Part shown: piece after piece, positions 43,047-51,043 of the stretch
How positions within the stretch are numbered: the first letter of the stretch is position 1
Layout: every line of letters starts with the position of its first letter
Assembly (NCBI RefSeq): GCF_028609865.1
Contig: NZ_CP063194.1
Location: forward strand, 372,001 to 436,000
DNA length: 64,000 bases
From: Corynebacterium jeddahense
Lineage (GTDB): Bacteria > Actinomycetota > Actinomycetes > Mycobacteriales > Mycobacteriaceae
Direction of reading: 5' to 3'
Made by a program: the position numbers and the translations under genes
The notes under the pieces: model-generated
Databases searched by the model: none
The model's input: the letters and a program-made list of their open reading frames with translations, nothing else
What the model was told of the DNA's origin: nothing

Positions 43047-44064
43047 GGTATTTCACCACCGGTTCAATCTTGATTTCCTTGAGCGGCTTCGGAGCGGGCG
43101 GCACGGGCACGATCACGGCCGCCGGCGCGGGCCGGGAGGCGGGCACCGAGCGCTGCACCGGCACGATCTCGATCGGGGTGAGCGGGTGACGCTCTACCGT
43201 GATCGGCTGGAGCTGGTGGCGCTCTACCGTGATCGGCTTCGGCTGGTCGCTGCGCACGGTGATCTGCTCAAGCGGCTTGATGGAAGGCGCCGAGACGTCG
43301 ATCGGCCGGGCGAAGCGCTGGATGCTGATGCGGTCGAGCGGCTTCGGCGCCGGCACGCGCGGGTGGCGCGGCTGTGGCTCGCGGGCCTGCGGCATCCACG
43401 GGCGTACGGGCTCCGGCGGGAACGGCACGCGCGCCTCCGTCGGGTGCGTCGTCACCGGCACGAGGCGAGCGGGCGCCGGCACGTCGGGAGCAACGGGCTC
43501 CACCGGCACGGGCACGTCGACGGACTCGGGCGTGACAGGCGCGGGCGTCTCGGGGTGCTCGACCGCGGGCGGCGCGGGCACGACGACGTTGCGCATGTCA
43601 TCGACGAGCGAACGAGCCACGACGGGGTCGAGTTCGCGGCGCTCCGAGGTGACGGGGTGGACCACGTGGGTCGGGGAGACCTGGATCGGCGTCGGGATGA
43701 CAAAGGCCTCGTGCTCGGCGACCTCGTCCCACGTCACTCGCGTGCCCAGGGACTCGACGTTGGCGACGTCGATGCTGACGCGCGAGACGTCCAAGCCGGT
43801 GAGCGTGCGAACGTGCGCGATGATCGTCGCGCGCACCGCATCGGAAATGGCGGCGACGGGGGCGGGATACAACGTCGCGATCTCGGCGTCGATGGCGGCC
43901 GTGCCCGAGGTCTGGTCGAGACGCACGTTCACCCGCGGGAAGCTCTTTCCGGCGAGGCCGGCGAGCTTGGCGTCGAGCGTGCGGCAACCCGGCACAGTCG
44001 ATGCCGCCACCTCAGCCACGCGCTCGACGGTGCGCTCGCTGATGTGGTAGAAGGTCGTATCCAT
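43036..44064 (-). CDS. Asp23/Gls24-domain protein with long proline-rich tail
   Basis: 342 aa from the ATG at 44064 (MDTTFYHISERTVERVAEVAASTVPGCRTLDAKLAGLAG). The first ~115 residues have the Asp23 fold pattern (SFPRVNVRLDQTSGTAAIDAEIATLYP, VRATIIAHVRTLTGLDVSRVSIDVANV). The remainder is disordered-looking, rich in Pro, Val and His, with repeated PITVERHQL/PITVERHPL phrases and similar R-I/P-I-T/V units near the end. Start overlaps the previous stop (TAATG). Probably a cell-envelope-associated partner of the cluster; exact role unknown. Confidence 0.6.
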   Translation of the reverse strand: MDTTFYHISERTVERVAEVAASTVPGCRTLDAKLAGLAGKSFPRVNVRLDQTSGTAAIDAEIATLYPAPVAAISDAVRATIIAHVRTLTGLDVSRVSIDVANVESLGTRVTWDEVAEHEAFVIPTPIQVSPTHVVHPVTSERRELDPVVARSLVDDMRNVVVPAPPAVEHPETPAPVTPESVDVPVPVEPVAPDVPAPARLVPVTTHPTEARVPFPPEPVRPWMPQAREPQPRHPRVPAPKPLDRISIQRFARPIDVSAPSIKPLEQITVRSDQPKPITVERHQLQPITVERHPLTPIEIVPVQRSVPASRPAPAAVIVPVPPAPKPLKEIKIEPVVKYHDR

Positions 44065-44261
44065 TAGCTTCGGCCTCTGCTGCCGTTGCTGATGGCGGCA
44101 GTGAGGTCGAGCCGGCCGTCGAGCTGGGCACCGACAACCCCGCCGATGATGGTGAACAGCAGCAGCCAGAGCAGGCCGGGCCATCCGCCGAAGGTGACAA
44201 AGAAGGCGACGACGATGCCAATGATCACACCGGTGAGCGCCTTGTTAGCAAAGAGATTCAT
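44064..44261 (-). CDS. Small membrane protein, DUF2273-like
   Basis: 65 aa, MNLFANKALTGVIIGIVVAFFVTFGGWPGLLWLLLFTIIGGVVGAQLDGRLD. Two hydrophobic stretches separated by GGWPG form a hairpin in the membrane, as in DUF2273 proteins of Asp23 operons. Confidence 0.65.
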   Translation of the reverse strand: MNLFANKALTGVIIGIVVAFFVTFGGWPGLLWLLLFTIIGGVVGAQLDGRLDLTAAISNGSRGRS

Positions 44262-44327
44262 GAGAAAACCACGTTTCGGTTCAGTGAGGTGGGGCGAAGC
44301 GGGCGCCAGCGCGGTCGCGCGTTCGGC

Positions 44328-44630
44328 TTACTGCGCGTCCCCGGCGACGACGTCGACGAAGGCGGCATCGGAGGCGTCGAGCACGGCGTTGCGCACGTCC
44401 TCGGCGACGTCCTGGACCGTCCGGCCGCAGGCGACGTCGTAGACGAAGTGCACGTCGAAGCCGTCTCTGCCGTCGCGCGAGATGGCCCGCAGGCCCTCGA
44501 CGCGCGCGTTCGGCAGGTACGTCGCAATCTCGCCGAGGCGGCCGCCGTGCAGGGCCTTGACCCCGTCGACGGCCAGCGCGGCGTCGCGCACGCCCTCCGC
44601 AACCTCTCGGGTAACGGGGGTGGACGGCAT
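44328..44630 (-). CDS. Asp23-like domain protein, 100 aa
   Basis: MPSTPVTREVAEGVRDAALAVDGVKALHGGRLGEIATYLPNARVEGL and VHFVYDVACGRTVQDVAEDVRNAVL show the alternating strand-helix pattern of Asp23/Gls24 domains. It lies two bases after the Asp23 gene stop and is likely co-translated with it. A second Asp23-type subunit is the best reading. Confidence 0.6.
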   Translation of the reverse strand: MPSTPVTREVAEGVRDAALAVDGVKALHGGRLGEIATYLPNARVEGLRAISRDGRDGFDVHFVYDVACGRTVQDVAEDVRNAVLDASDAAFVDVVAGDAQ

Positions 44631-44632
44631 GG

Positions 44633-45145
44633 CTACTGGTTGATCTGCTGGTTCACCGGCTGGTTAACGGCCTGGTAGTTGGCGTCGTCCTGGACGGTGG
44701 TCTCCTGCTCCGGCAGGTGCACGTCGTGGACGGTGACGTCGACGCGGTCGACGATGAGTCCGGTCATGCGGGTGATGGCGACGGTGATGTTCTCGCGGAT
44801 CGCGTTGGCCAGCTCGTGGATGGCAACGCCGTACTCGGCGATGATGGCAACGGCGACGGAAGCGTGGCCGTCCTCAACCGCCACGTTCACGCCCTGCTGG
44901 ACGTTGGTGGAGGAGGTGAGGGACTCGCGCACAGCACCCCACATACGGGCAGCGCCGCCGCCGAGGTTGTGCACGCCAGAAACCTCGCGGGCGGCGATGC
45001 CGGCGATCTTGCCCACGACGTTGTCGTCGATGACGGTGTTGCCGTGCTCGGTCTCGAGGTTCTCGTTGCGCGGGCGGGTCTGCTCCGGCTCCACGACGGT
45101 GGAGGAGGTTGCCGGGGTGTTCTCGTTGGTGTTCTTGTCGGCCAT
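44633..45145 (-). CDS. Asp23/Gls24 family envelope stress response protein
   Basis: 170 aa starting MADKNTNENTPATSSTVVEP; the core GNTVIDDNVVGKIAGIAAREVSGVHNLGGGAARMWG then VAVEDGHASVAVAIIAEYGVAIHELANAIRENITVAITRMTGLIVDRVDVTVHDVHLP is the clear Asp23 domain. C-terminal tail NQPVNQQINQ is low complexity. First gene of the six-gene cluster, with GAAAGGA before the ATG. In other Gram-positives Asp23 is abundant at the membrane and tied to cell-wall or alkaline stress. The start at 45145 is preferred to a longer frame from 45250. Confidence 0.88.
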   Translation of the reverse strand: MADKNTNENTPATSSTVVEPEQTRPRNENLETEHGNTVIDDNVVGKIAGIAAREVSGVHNLGGGAARMWGAVRESLTSSTNVQQGVNVAVEDGHASVAVAIIAEYGVAIHELANAIRENITVAITRMTGLIVDRVDVTVHDVHLPEQETTVQDDANYQAVNQPVNQQINQ

Positions 45146-45280
45146 GACGGGTCCTTTCAAAGGTGTTTCAAATGGGCCGGCCGTGTCCCAGGGCGTCGCG
45201 CGCCTATGGGGTGACGCGGGACACGAACGGTTCGGATACAAACTGTACACAGTTCTTTGGGAAATTGGCGGGGGCCGAAA

Positions 45281-45312
45281 GGTCGTCGATACGCAGGCTT
45301 GCGTCGATGGCC
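45281..45312. repeat. Imperfect palindrome in the S10 promoter region
   Basis: GGTCGTCGATACGCAGG (45281-45297) is mirrored by CTTGCGTCGATGGCC (45298-45312). It is a further head-to-head copy of the dispersed motif and overlaps the -35 box of the candidate S10 promoter. Confidence 0.5.
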
Positions 45313-45328
45313 ACCTTGTGTTTTAATA
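45299..45328 (+). promoter_or_regulatory. Candidate promoter of the S10 operon
   Basis: TTGCGT (45299-45304), 17 bases, TTTAAT (45322-45327). If used, the leader before rpsJ is about 395 bases, long enough for L4-type leader control, as known in other bacteria. Confidence 0.45.
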
Positions 45329-45433
45329 CCCAGGTTGCCTTGACATGGGCCGGGTCAAACCGGCCGGTGGCTAGGCAAGCATGACACCTTCGTAAGACGG
45401 AGGATCCGCCGCAAGGCGGGCCGGTGAAGGGCC

Positions 45434-45493
45434 ATGGCAAATAAACAGCGGCAGTACGCGAGGGTCACGCACCCTTCCGAGTCTGACACCTGA
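45434..45493 (+). CDS. Possible 19-residue leader peptide in the S10 leader
   Basis: ATG GCA ... TGA encodes MANKQRQYARVTHPSESDT, preceded by GAAGG. Too short to judge by composition; the TGA is five bases before a copy of the dispersed motif. May be chance. Confidence 0.2.
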   Translation: MANKQRQYARVTHPSESDT

Positions 45494-45497
45494 GCGG

Positions 45498-45516
45498 TTG
45501 CTTATCGACGAGCACC
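45498..45516 (-). repeat. Copy of the dispersed motif in the S10 leader
   Basis: TTGCTTATCGACGAGCACC; its complement reads GGTGCTCGTCGATAAGCAA. It matches the copy after rpsQ (50946-50964) at 17 of 19 bases. Confidence 0.5.
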
Positions 45517-45730
45517 GGTCGGCGGAAGCACTGAGCAGCAGTTATTTGCGCGGTCATCTTCCGGTTGTGTCATGGCAGTCAAAACGACACTGGCGTTGAG
45601 CCAAGGGCCCAGCCCGGACAACGTTATAGAGAAACTAGAAGCTACAAACCCCACCGCTTCGATCTCGTCTCACTTCGTTCACTTCGAGCGAGGCGAGAGG
45701 TGAACGTGGGGATGCGAGGAAGAGGTAAGC

Positions 45731-46036
45731 GTGGCGGGACAGAAGATCCGCATCAGGCTCAAGGCCTACGACCACGAGGCGATCGACGCATCCGCGAAGA
45801 AGATCGTCGAGACGGTCACCCGCACGGGTGCCCGCGTCGTCGGCCCGGTGCCGTTGCCCACCCAGAAGAACGTGTACGCCGTGATTCGTTCTCCCCACAA
45901 GTACAAGGATTCTCGCGAGCACTTCGAGATGCGCACTCACAAGCGCCTCATCGACATTCTCGACCCGACGCCGAAGACGGTGGACGCGCTCATGCGCATC
46001 GACCTTCCGGCCAGCGTCGACGTGAACATCCAGTAG
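45731..46036 (+). CDS. rpsJ: 30S ribosomal protein S10
   Basis: 101 aa from the GTG at 45731 ([44 protein letters not shown]), with GAAGAGG upstream. Assembles in the 30S head and also acts in transcription antitermination (NusE). First gene of the S10 operon. Confidence 0.97.
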   Translation: MAGQKIRIRLKAYDHEAIDASAKKIVETVTRTGARVVGPVPLPTQKNVYAVIRSPHKYKDSREHFEMRTHKRLIDILDPTPKTVDALMRIDLPASVDVNIQ

Positions 46037-46070
46037 AGCAATCCCGACGTAAGTAGTGGAGAACTAACAC

Positions 46071-46727
46071 ATGTCTGACAACCAGATCAAGGGCATTCTG
46101 GGCAAGAAGCTCGGCATGACCCAGATCTTCGACGAGGACAACCGAGTTATCCCGGTGACCGTCGTCGAGGCTGGGCCGTGCGTGGTCACCCAGATCCGCA
46201 CCCCTGAAACCGATGGCTACTCCGCCATCCAGATCGCCTACGGCGACATCGATCCCCGTAAGGCAAAGAAGCCGCAGGCCGGCCACTTCAAGAAGGCTGG
46301 CGTGAACCCGCGCCGCTACGTCGCCGAGATCCGCATGGACGACACCTCGGCGTACGAGCTCGGCCAGGAGTTCAACGCAACCATCTTCGAGGGCGACACC
46401 TTCGTCGACGTTGCCGGCACCACCAAGGGCCACGGCTACGCCGGCGCGATGAAGCGCCACGGCTTCGCCGGCCAGGGTGCCGCGCACGGTAACCAGGCGT
46501 CGCACCGCCGCGTCGGCTCCATCGGCGCCTGCGCGACCCCGGGCCGCGTGTTCAAGGGCACGCGCATGGCAGGCCGCATGGGTGGCAACCGCGTTACCAC
46601 CCAGAACCTGAAGATCCAACGCATCGACGGCGACAACAACCTCATCCTGATCAAGGGCGCCATCCCGGGCGCGAAGGGTTCCGTTGTTACCGTCAAGACC
46701 GCAGTGAAGGGCGGTGCTCACGCATGA
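46071..46727 (+). CDS. rplC: 50S ribosomal protein L3
   Basis: 218 aa, [37 protein letters not shown]; the loop [40 protein letters not shown] reaches the peptidyl-transferase centre. Overlaps rplD by four bases. Confidence 0.97.
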   Translation: MSDNQIKGILGKKLGMTQIFDEDNRVIPVTVVEAGPCVVTQIRTPETDGYSAIQIAYGDIDPRKAKKPQAGHFKKAGVNPRRYVAEIRMDDTSAYELGQEFNATIFEGDTFVDVAGTTKGHGYAGAMKRHGFAGQGAAHGNQASHRRVGSIGACATPGRVFKGTRMAGRMGGNRVTTQNLKIQRIDGDNNLILIKGAIPGAKGSVVTVKTAVKGGAHA

Positions 46728-47389
46728 CGAACCTGACGCTTGAAGTCCACACCGCTGACGGGGCCACCAACGGCACCGTCGAGCTCCCGGCCGAGTACTT
46801 CGACCGCGAGGCATCCGTGGCGCTGATGCACCAGGTTGTGAACGCACAGCTTGCTGCCAAGCGCCAGGGCACCCACAAGACGAAGACCCGTGGCATGGTC
46901 TCCGGCGGTGGCAAGAAGCCGTTCCGCCAGAAGGGCACCGGCCGCGCTCGCCAGGGTTCGACCCGTGCGCCGCACTTCACCGGCGGCGGCACCGTGCACG
47001 GCCCGCAGCCGCGTTCCTACGCGCAGCGCACGCCGAAGAAGATGATCAAGGCCGCCCTCGCGGGTGCTTTGACCAACCGCGCACAGAACGAGCGCATCCA
47101 CGTCGTGGAGGATCTCGTCCCGGGCCAGACCCCGTCGACGAAGTCCGCCCGCGCATTCATCGAGCGCCTCACGGACCGCAAGGCGGTTCTGCTCGTGATC
47201 GGCCGTGATGACCAGAACTCCCGCCTCTCCGCAAGGAACCTGCCGGGCGTCCACGTCATTGAGCCGGCTCAGCTGAACGCCTACGACGTCCTCAACGCTG
47301 ACGATGTCGTGTTCTCGGTCGAGGCGCTGCACACCTTCATCAACCGCGACAAGGCGCTCGCAAACGCCGCTGCGGAGGAGGAGAAGTAA
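46724..47389 (+). CDS. rplD: 50S ribosomal protein L4
   Basis: 221 aa, [26 protein letters not shown], with the exit-tunnel loop [41 protein letters not shown]. In some bacteria L4 represses its own operon via the leader. ATG overlaps the rplC stop (ATGA); rplW starts at the next base after its stop. Confidence 0.97.
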   Translation: MTNLTLEVHTADGATNGTVELPAEYFDREASVALMHQVVNAQLAAKRQGTHKTKTRGMVSGGGKKPFRQKGTGRARQGSTRAPHFTGGGTVHGPQPRSYAQRTPKKMIKAALAGALTNRAQNERIHVVEDLVPGQTPSTKSARAFIERLTDRKAVLLVIGRDDQNSRLSARNLPGVHVIEPAQLNAYDVLNADDVVFSVEALHTFINRDKALANAAAEEEK

Positions 47390-47695
47390 ATGGCTAAGAT
47401 CGCGAACCCGCGCGACATCATCATCGCGCCCGTGCTCTCCGAGAAGAGCTACGGCCTGATGGAGCAGAACACCTACACGTTCTTTGTGGATCCGTCGGCC
47501 AACAAGACCCAGATCAAGATTGCCGTGGAGCAGATCTTCGGCGTCGACGTCGCTTCCGTGAACACCGCGAACCGCGAGGGCAAGCGCAAGCGCTCCCGCA
47601 CCGGCTTCGGCCAGCGCAAGGACACGAAGCGCGCCTACGTCACGCTCCGCGAGGGCAGCGACTCCATCGACATCTTCGGCGGCGCAACCGCTTAA
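47390..47695 (+). CDS. rplW: 50S ribosomal protein L23
   Basis: 101 aa, [47 protein letters not shown]. Docking site at the exit tunnel for trigger factor and SRP. Confidence 0.97.
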   Translation: MAKIANPRDIIIAPVLSEKSYGLMEQNTYTFFVDPSANKTQIKIAVEQIFGVDVASVNTANREGKRKRSRTGFGQRKDTKRAYVTLREGSDSIDIFGGATA

Positions 47696-47721
47696 GACGA
47701 CTCGATAGAAAAGGAACAACT

Positions 47722-48555
47722 ATGGCTATTCGCAAGTACAAGCCGACAACTCCGGGTCGCCGTGCCAGCTCCGTTTCCGCGTTCGACGAGATCACTCGCA
47801 CGACCCCGGAAAAGTCGCTGCTGCGCCCGCTCCCGAAGAAGGGCGGCCGTAACACCCACGGCCACATCACCACCCGTCACCGCGGCGGCGGCCACAAGCG
47901 TCGCTACCGCGTGATCGACTTCCGCCGCTCCGACAAGGACGGCGTGCTGGCCAAGGTCGCGCACATCGAGTACGACCCGAACCGCACCGCGAACATCGCG
48001 CTGCTGCACTACTACGACGGTGAGAAGCGCTACATCATCGCGCCGAAGGGCCTCACCCAGGGCACCGTCGTCGAGTCCGGCCCGAATGCCGACATCAAGG
48101 TGGGCAACAACCTGCCGCTGCGCAACATCCCGACCGGTACGACGATCCACGCCGTGGAGCTCAAGCCGGGCGCGGGCGCGAAGCTCGCACGTTCCGCCGG
48201 TACGTCCATCCAGCTGCTGGGTAAGGAGGGCAAGTACGCCGTGCTGCGTATGCCGTCCTCCGAGATCCGCCGCGTGGACATCCGCTGCCGCGCGACCGTG
48301 GGCGAGGTCGGCAACGCCGACCAGATCAACATCCGCTGGGGTAAGGCCGGCCGCATGCGCTGGAAGGGCTGGCGCCCGACCGTGCGTGGTGTGGTGATGA
48401 ACCCGGTCGACCACCCGCACGGCGGTGGCGAGGGCAAGACCTCGGGTGGCCGCCACCCGGTGTCGCCGTGGGGCCAGAAGGAAGGCCGCACCCGCAACCC
48501 GAACCGCTATTCCAACAACATGATCGTGCGGCGCCGCCGCTCGAAGAAGCGCTAA
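47722..48555 (+). CDS. rplB: 50S ribosomal protein L2
   Basis: 277 aa, [34 protein letters not shown]; contains [26 protein letters not shown] and the conserved C-terminal [27 protein letters not shown] near the peptidyl-transferase centre. RBS AAAAGGA. Confidence 0.97.
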   Translation: MAIRKYKPTTPGRRASSVSAFDEITRTTPEKSLLRPLPKKGGRNTHGHITTRHRGGGHKRRYRVIDFRRSDKDGVLAKVAHIEYDPNRTANIALLHYYDGEKRYIIAPKGLTQGTVVESGPNADIKVGNNLPLRNIPTGTTIHAVELKPGAGAKLARSAGTSIQLLGKEGKYAVLRMPSSEIRRVDIRCRATVGEVGNADQINIRWGKAGRMRWKGWRPTVRGVVMNPVDHPHGGGEGKTSGGRHPVSPWGQKEGRTRNPNRYSNNMIVRRRRSKKR

Positions 48556-48571
48556 GAGGAGGTAAACAGAC

Positions 48572-48847
48572 ATGCCACGTAGCCTGAAGAAAGGCCCGTT
48601 CGTCGACGAGCACCTCCTCAACAAGGTGGACGCTCAGAACGAGGCTGGCACCAAGCAGGTCATCAAGACCTGGTCGCGCCGTTCGACCATTCTCCCCGAT
48701 TTCATCGGCCACACCTTCGCCGTCCACGACGGTCGCAAGCACGTGCCGGTGTTCGTCGACGAGTCCATGGTCGGCCACAAGCTCGGCGAGTTTGCACCGA
48801 CCAAGACCTTCAAGGGTCACGTCAAGCAAGAGAAGGGACGTCGATAA
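48572..48847 (+). CDS. rpsS: 30S ribosomal protein S19
   Basis: 91 aa, [71 protein letters not shown]. Confidence 0.97.
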   Translation: MPRSLKKGPFVDEHLLNKVDAQNEAGTKQVIKTWSRRSTILPDFIGHTFAVHDGRKHVPVFVDESMVGHKLGEFAPTKTFKGHVKQEKGRR

Positions 48848-48850
48848 GCA

Positions 48851-49210
48851 ATGGCTGACACGATCACCACTGCATCCGCGACGGCCAAGTTTGTCCGCGT
48901 CTCCCCGATGAAGGCCCGCCGCGTGCTGGCCCTCGTCCGTGGCAAGGACGTCGCCGAGGCCCTCGCGATCCTGAAGTACGCGCCGCAGGACGCCGCCAAG
49001 GACGTGGCGAAGGTGGTTGCCTCCGCGGCCGCCAACGCCGAGAACAACTTCGGTCTCGACCCGCGCACGCTCGTTATCTCCGAGTGCTACGCCAACGAGG
49101 GCCCGACGATGCGCCGCTACCAGCCGCGCGCCCAGGGCCGCGCCTTCCAGATCCGGAAGCGCACCTCCCACATCACCGTTGTTGTCGAGTCCAAGGAAGG
49201 GGCCAAGTAA
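48851..49210 (+). CDS. rplV: 50S ribosomal protein L22
   Basis: 119 aa, starting [34 protein letters not shown]; the tunnel-lining hairpin is [30 protein letters not shown]. The TAA overlaps the rpsC ATG. Confidence 0.97.
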   Translation: MADTITTASATAKFVRVSPMKARRVLALVRGKDVAEALAILKYAPQDAAKDVAKVVASAAANAENNFGLDPRTLVISECYANEGPTMRRYQPRAQGRAFQIRKRTSHITVVVESKEGAK

Positions 49211-49959
49211 TGGGCCAGAAGATTCACCCGCACGGCCTGCGCCTGGGTATCACTTCCGACTGGAAGTCCCACTGGTACGCCGACAAGAACTATGCCGATT
49301 ACGTCGCCGAGGACATCAAGATCCGCGAGTACCTCGAGAAGAACCTCGAGCGCGCCGGCATCTCTGACATCGTCATCGAGCGCACCCGCGACCGCGTGCG
49401 TGTGGACATCCACACCGCGCGCCCGGGCATCGTGATCGGCCGCCGCGGCGCCGAGGCCGACCGCATCCGCCGCGAGCTGGAGAAGCTCACCGGCAAGATG
49501 GTCGCCCTCAACATCATCGAGGTCAAGAACATCGATGCCGACGCGACTCTCGTTGCGCAGTCCATCGCCGAGCAGCTGGTCAACCGTGTCGCGTTCCGTC
49601 GCGCCATGCGTAAGGCCATCCAGTCCGCGATGCGCAACCCGCAGGTCAAGGGCATCAAGGTTATGACGTCCGGCCGCCTCGGCGGTGCGGAAATGTCCCG
49701 TGTCGAGCGCTACCACGAGGGCCGCGTGCCGCTGCACACCCTCCGCGCGGAGATCGACTACGGCACGGCTGAAGCACACACCACCTTCGGCGTCATCGGC
49801 GTCAAGGTGTGGATCTACAAGGGCGACGTCGTGGGCGGTGTCCGCGAGTCCGAGCTCAACGCTCCGAAGAACGATCGCGGTGGCCGTGGCGACCGCGACC
49901 GTCGCCCGCGCCGCGGCGGCCAGCGCCGCCAGCGTGCAGAGCAGAAGAAGGAGGGCTAA
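49210..49959 (+). CDS. rpsC: 30S ribosomal protein S3
   Basis: 249 aa, [44 protein letters not shown] domain with [20 protein letters not shown]; the C-terminus is a basic tail ([26 protein letters not shown]). The ATG at 49210 shares its A with the rplV stop. Confidence 0.97.
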   Translation: MGQKIHPHGLRLGITSDWKSHWYADKNYADYVAEDIKIREYLEKNLERAGISDIVIERTRDRVRVDIHTARPGIVIGRRGAEADRIRRELEKLTGKMVALNIIEVKNIDADATLVAQSIAEQLVNRVAFRRAMRKAIQSAMRNPQVKGIKVMTSGRLGGAEMSRVERYHEGRVPLHTLRAEIDYGTAEAHTTFGVIGVKVWIYKGDVVGGVRESELNAPKNDRGGRGDRDRRPRRGGQRRQRAEQKKEG

Positions 49960-49962
49960 TTC

Positions 49963-50379
49963 ATGCTCATCCCTAAGCGCGTGAAGTACCGCCGCCAGCA
50001 CCGCCCGACCCGTTCTGGCGTGTCCAAGGGTGGCAACAAGATCACCTTCGGCGACTACGGTCTGCAGGCGCTCGAGCCGGCGTACATCACCAACCGCCAG
50101 ATCGAGTCCGCACGTATCGCCATCAACCGCCACGTCAAGCGCGGTGGCAAGGTGTGGATCAACATCTTCCCGGATCGCCCGCTGACCCAGAAGCCGCTCG
50201 GCGTGCGTATGGGTTCCGGTAAGGGCCCGGTGGAGAAGTGGGTGGCCAACGTCAAGCCTGGCCGCATCCTGTTCGAAATGTCCTACCCGAACGAGGAAGT
50301 TGCACTCGAGGCTCTGCGCCGCGCCGGCGCGAAGCTGCCGTGCAAGGTCCGCGTGATCAAGAAGGAGGACCAGTTCTAA
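49963..50379 (+). CDS. rplP: 50S ribosomal protein L16
   Basis: 138 aa, [71 protein letters not shown], with [19 protein letters not shown]. Organises the A-site region of 23S rRNA. Stop overlaps rpmC start (TAATG). Confidence 0.97.
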   Translation: MLIPKRVKYRRQHRPTRSGVSKGGNKITFGDYGLQALEPAYITNRQIESARIAINRHVKRGGKVWINIFPDRPLTQKPLGVRMGSGKGPVEKWVANVKPGRILFEMSYPNEEVALEALRRAGAKLPCKVRVIKKEDQF

Positions 50380-50618
50380 TGGCAACCGGTACCCCTGCAT
50401 CTGAGTTCCGCGAGCTCACCGACGACGAGCTGAAGGCCCGCCTCAACGAGGCGAAGGAAGAGCTGTTCAACCTGCGCTTCCAGCTCGCGACGGGCCAGCT
50501 GACCAACAACCGCCGCATCTCCACCGTGAAGCGCGACATCGCTCGCATCTACACGGTGCTGCGCGAGCGCGAGCTCGGCCTGTCCGTCGTCCCCGAGTCC
50601 ACGGGAGCTGAGGCATAA
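50379..50618 (+). CDS. rpmC: 50S ribosomal protein L29
   Basis: 79 aa, [65 protein letters not shown]. The coiled-coil L29 pattern is clear. Start shares its A with the rplP TAA; a longer frame from 50238 is spurious. Confidence 0.96.
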   Translation: MATGTPASEFRELTDDELKARLNEAKEELFNLRFQLATGQLTNNRRISTVKRDIARIYTVLRERELGLSVVPESTGAEA

Positions 50619-50620
50619 CA

Positions 50621-50938
50621 ATGAGTGAGGCAAACGTGACCGAGAACACCACCAAGGGCGACAAGCACACCCCTGCGCAGCCCAAGGAGAAGGGCCTGCA
50701 GAAGCGCCGCCGTGGCTACGTCGTGTCCGACAAGATGGACAAGACGATCGTCGTCGAGGTCGAGGACCGCAAGTCCCACGCCCTCTACGGCAAGATCGTG
50801 CGTACCACCACCCGCGTGAAGGCCCACGACGAGAACAACGAGGCCGGCATCGGCGATCTCGTCCACATCGAGGAGACCCGCCCGCTGTCCAAGGACAAGC
50901 ACTTCCGTCTCGTCGACATCATCGAGAAGGCCCGCTAA
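50621..50938 (+). CDS. rpsQ: 30S ribosomal protein S17
   Basis: 105 aa with an actinobacterial N-terminal extension of about 25 residues, then [80 protein letters not shown]. Last gene of this part of the S10 operon; rplN, which directly follows rpsQ in many bacteria, is 8 kb further on. Confidence 0.97.
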   Translation: MSEANVTENTTKGDKHTPAQPKEKGLQKRRRGYVVSDKMDKTIVVEVEDRKSHALYGKIVRTTTRVKAHDENNEAGIGDLVHIEETRPLSKDKHFRLVDIIEKAR

Positions 50939-50945
50939 GGAGCAG

Positions 50946-50964
50946 TTGCTTCTCGACGATCACC
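50946..50964 (-). repeat. Copy of the dispersed TTGCTTMTCGACGA motif after rpsQ
   Basis: TTGCTTCTCGACGATCACC, almost identical to TTGCTTATCGACGAGCACC at 45498-45516, in the eight-base gap between the rpsQ stop and the terminator stem. Confidence 0.5.
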
Positions 50965-50995
50965 CCGCCCCGGTGCAAACCAGGGCGGGGTTTTT
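50963..50995 (+). terminator. Terminator of the S10 operon
   Basis: CCCCGCCC (50963-50970) and GGGCGGGG (50983-50990), 12-base loop, then TTTTT. Confidence 0.92.
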
Positions 50996-51043
50996 GCTGG
51001 CCGGGTGCAACTGGGGCGGCGCGCCAAGGTACCATGCCGAATT

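Larger units (their letters stand above)
45146..45730. other. 585-base divergent region between the Asp23 cluster and the S10 operon
   Basis: Holds the promoter side of the Asp23 cluster (minus strand; an ACTGT-GT-ACAGT inverted repeat is at about 45241-45254) and a long S10 leader. The leader has a candidate promoter (45299-45328), an imperfect palindrome (45281-45312), a possible 19-codon reading frame (45434-45493), a further copy of the dispersed motif (45498-45516) and an inverted repeat GTTCAC...GTGAAC just before rpsJ (about 45677-45705). No longer gene is supported. Confidence 0.5.

Noticed and set aside
45571..45702. 43-codon frame (MAVKTTLALSQGP...) ahead of rpsJ
   Set aside because: No ribosome-binding site and no conserved wording; it overlaps the inverted repeat of the leader.
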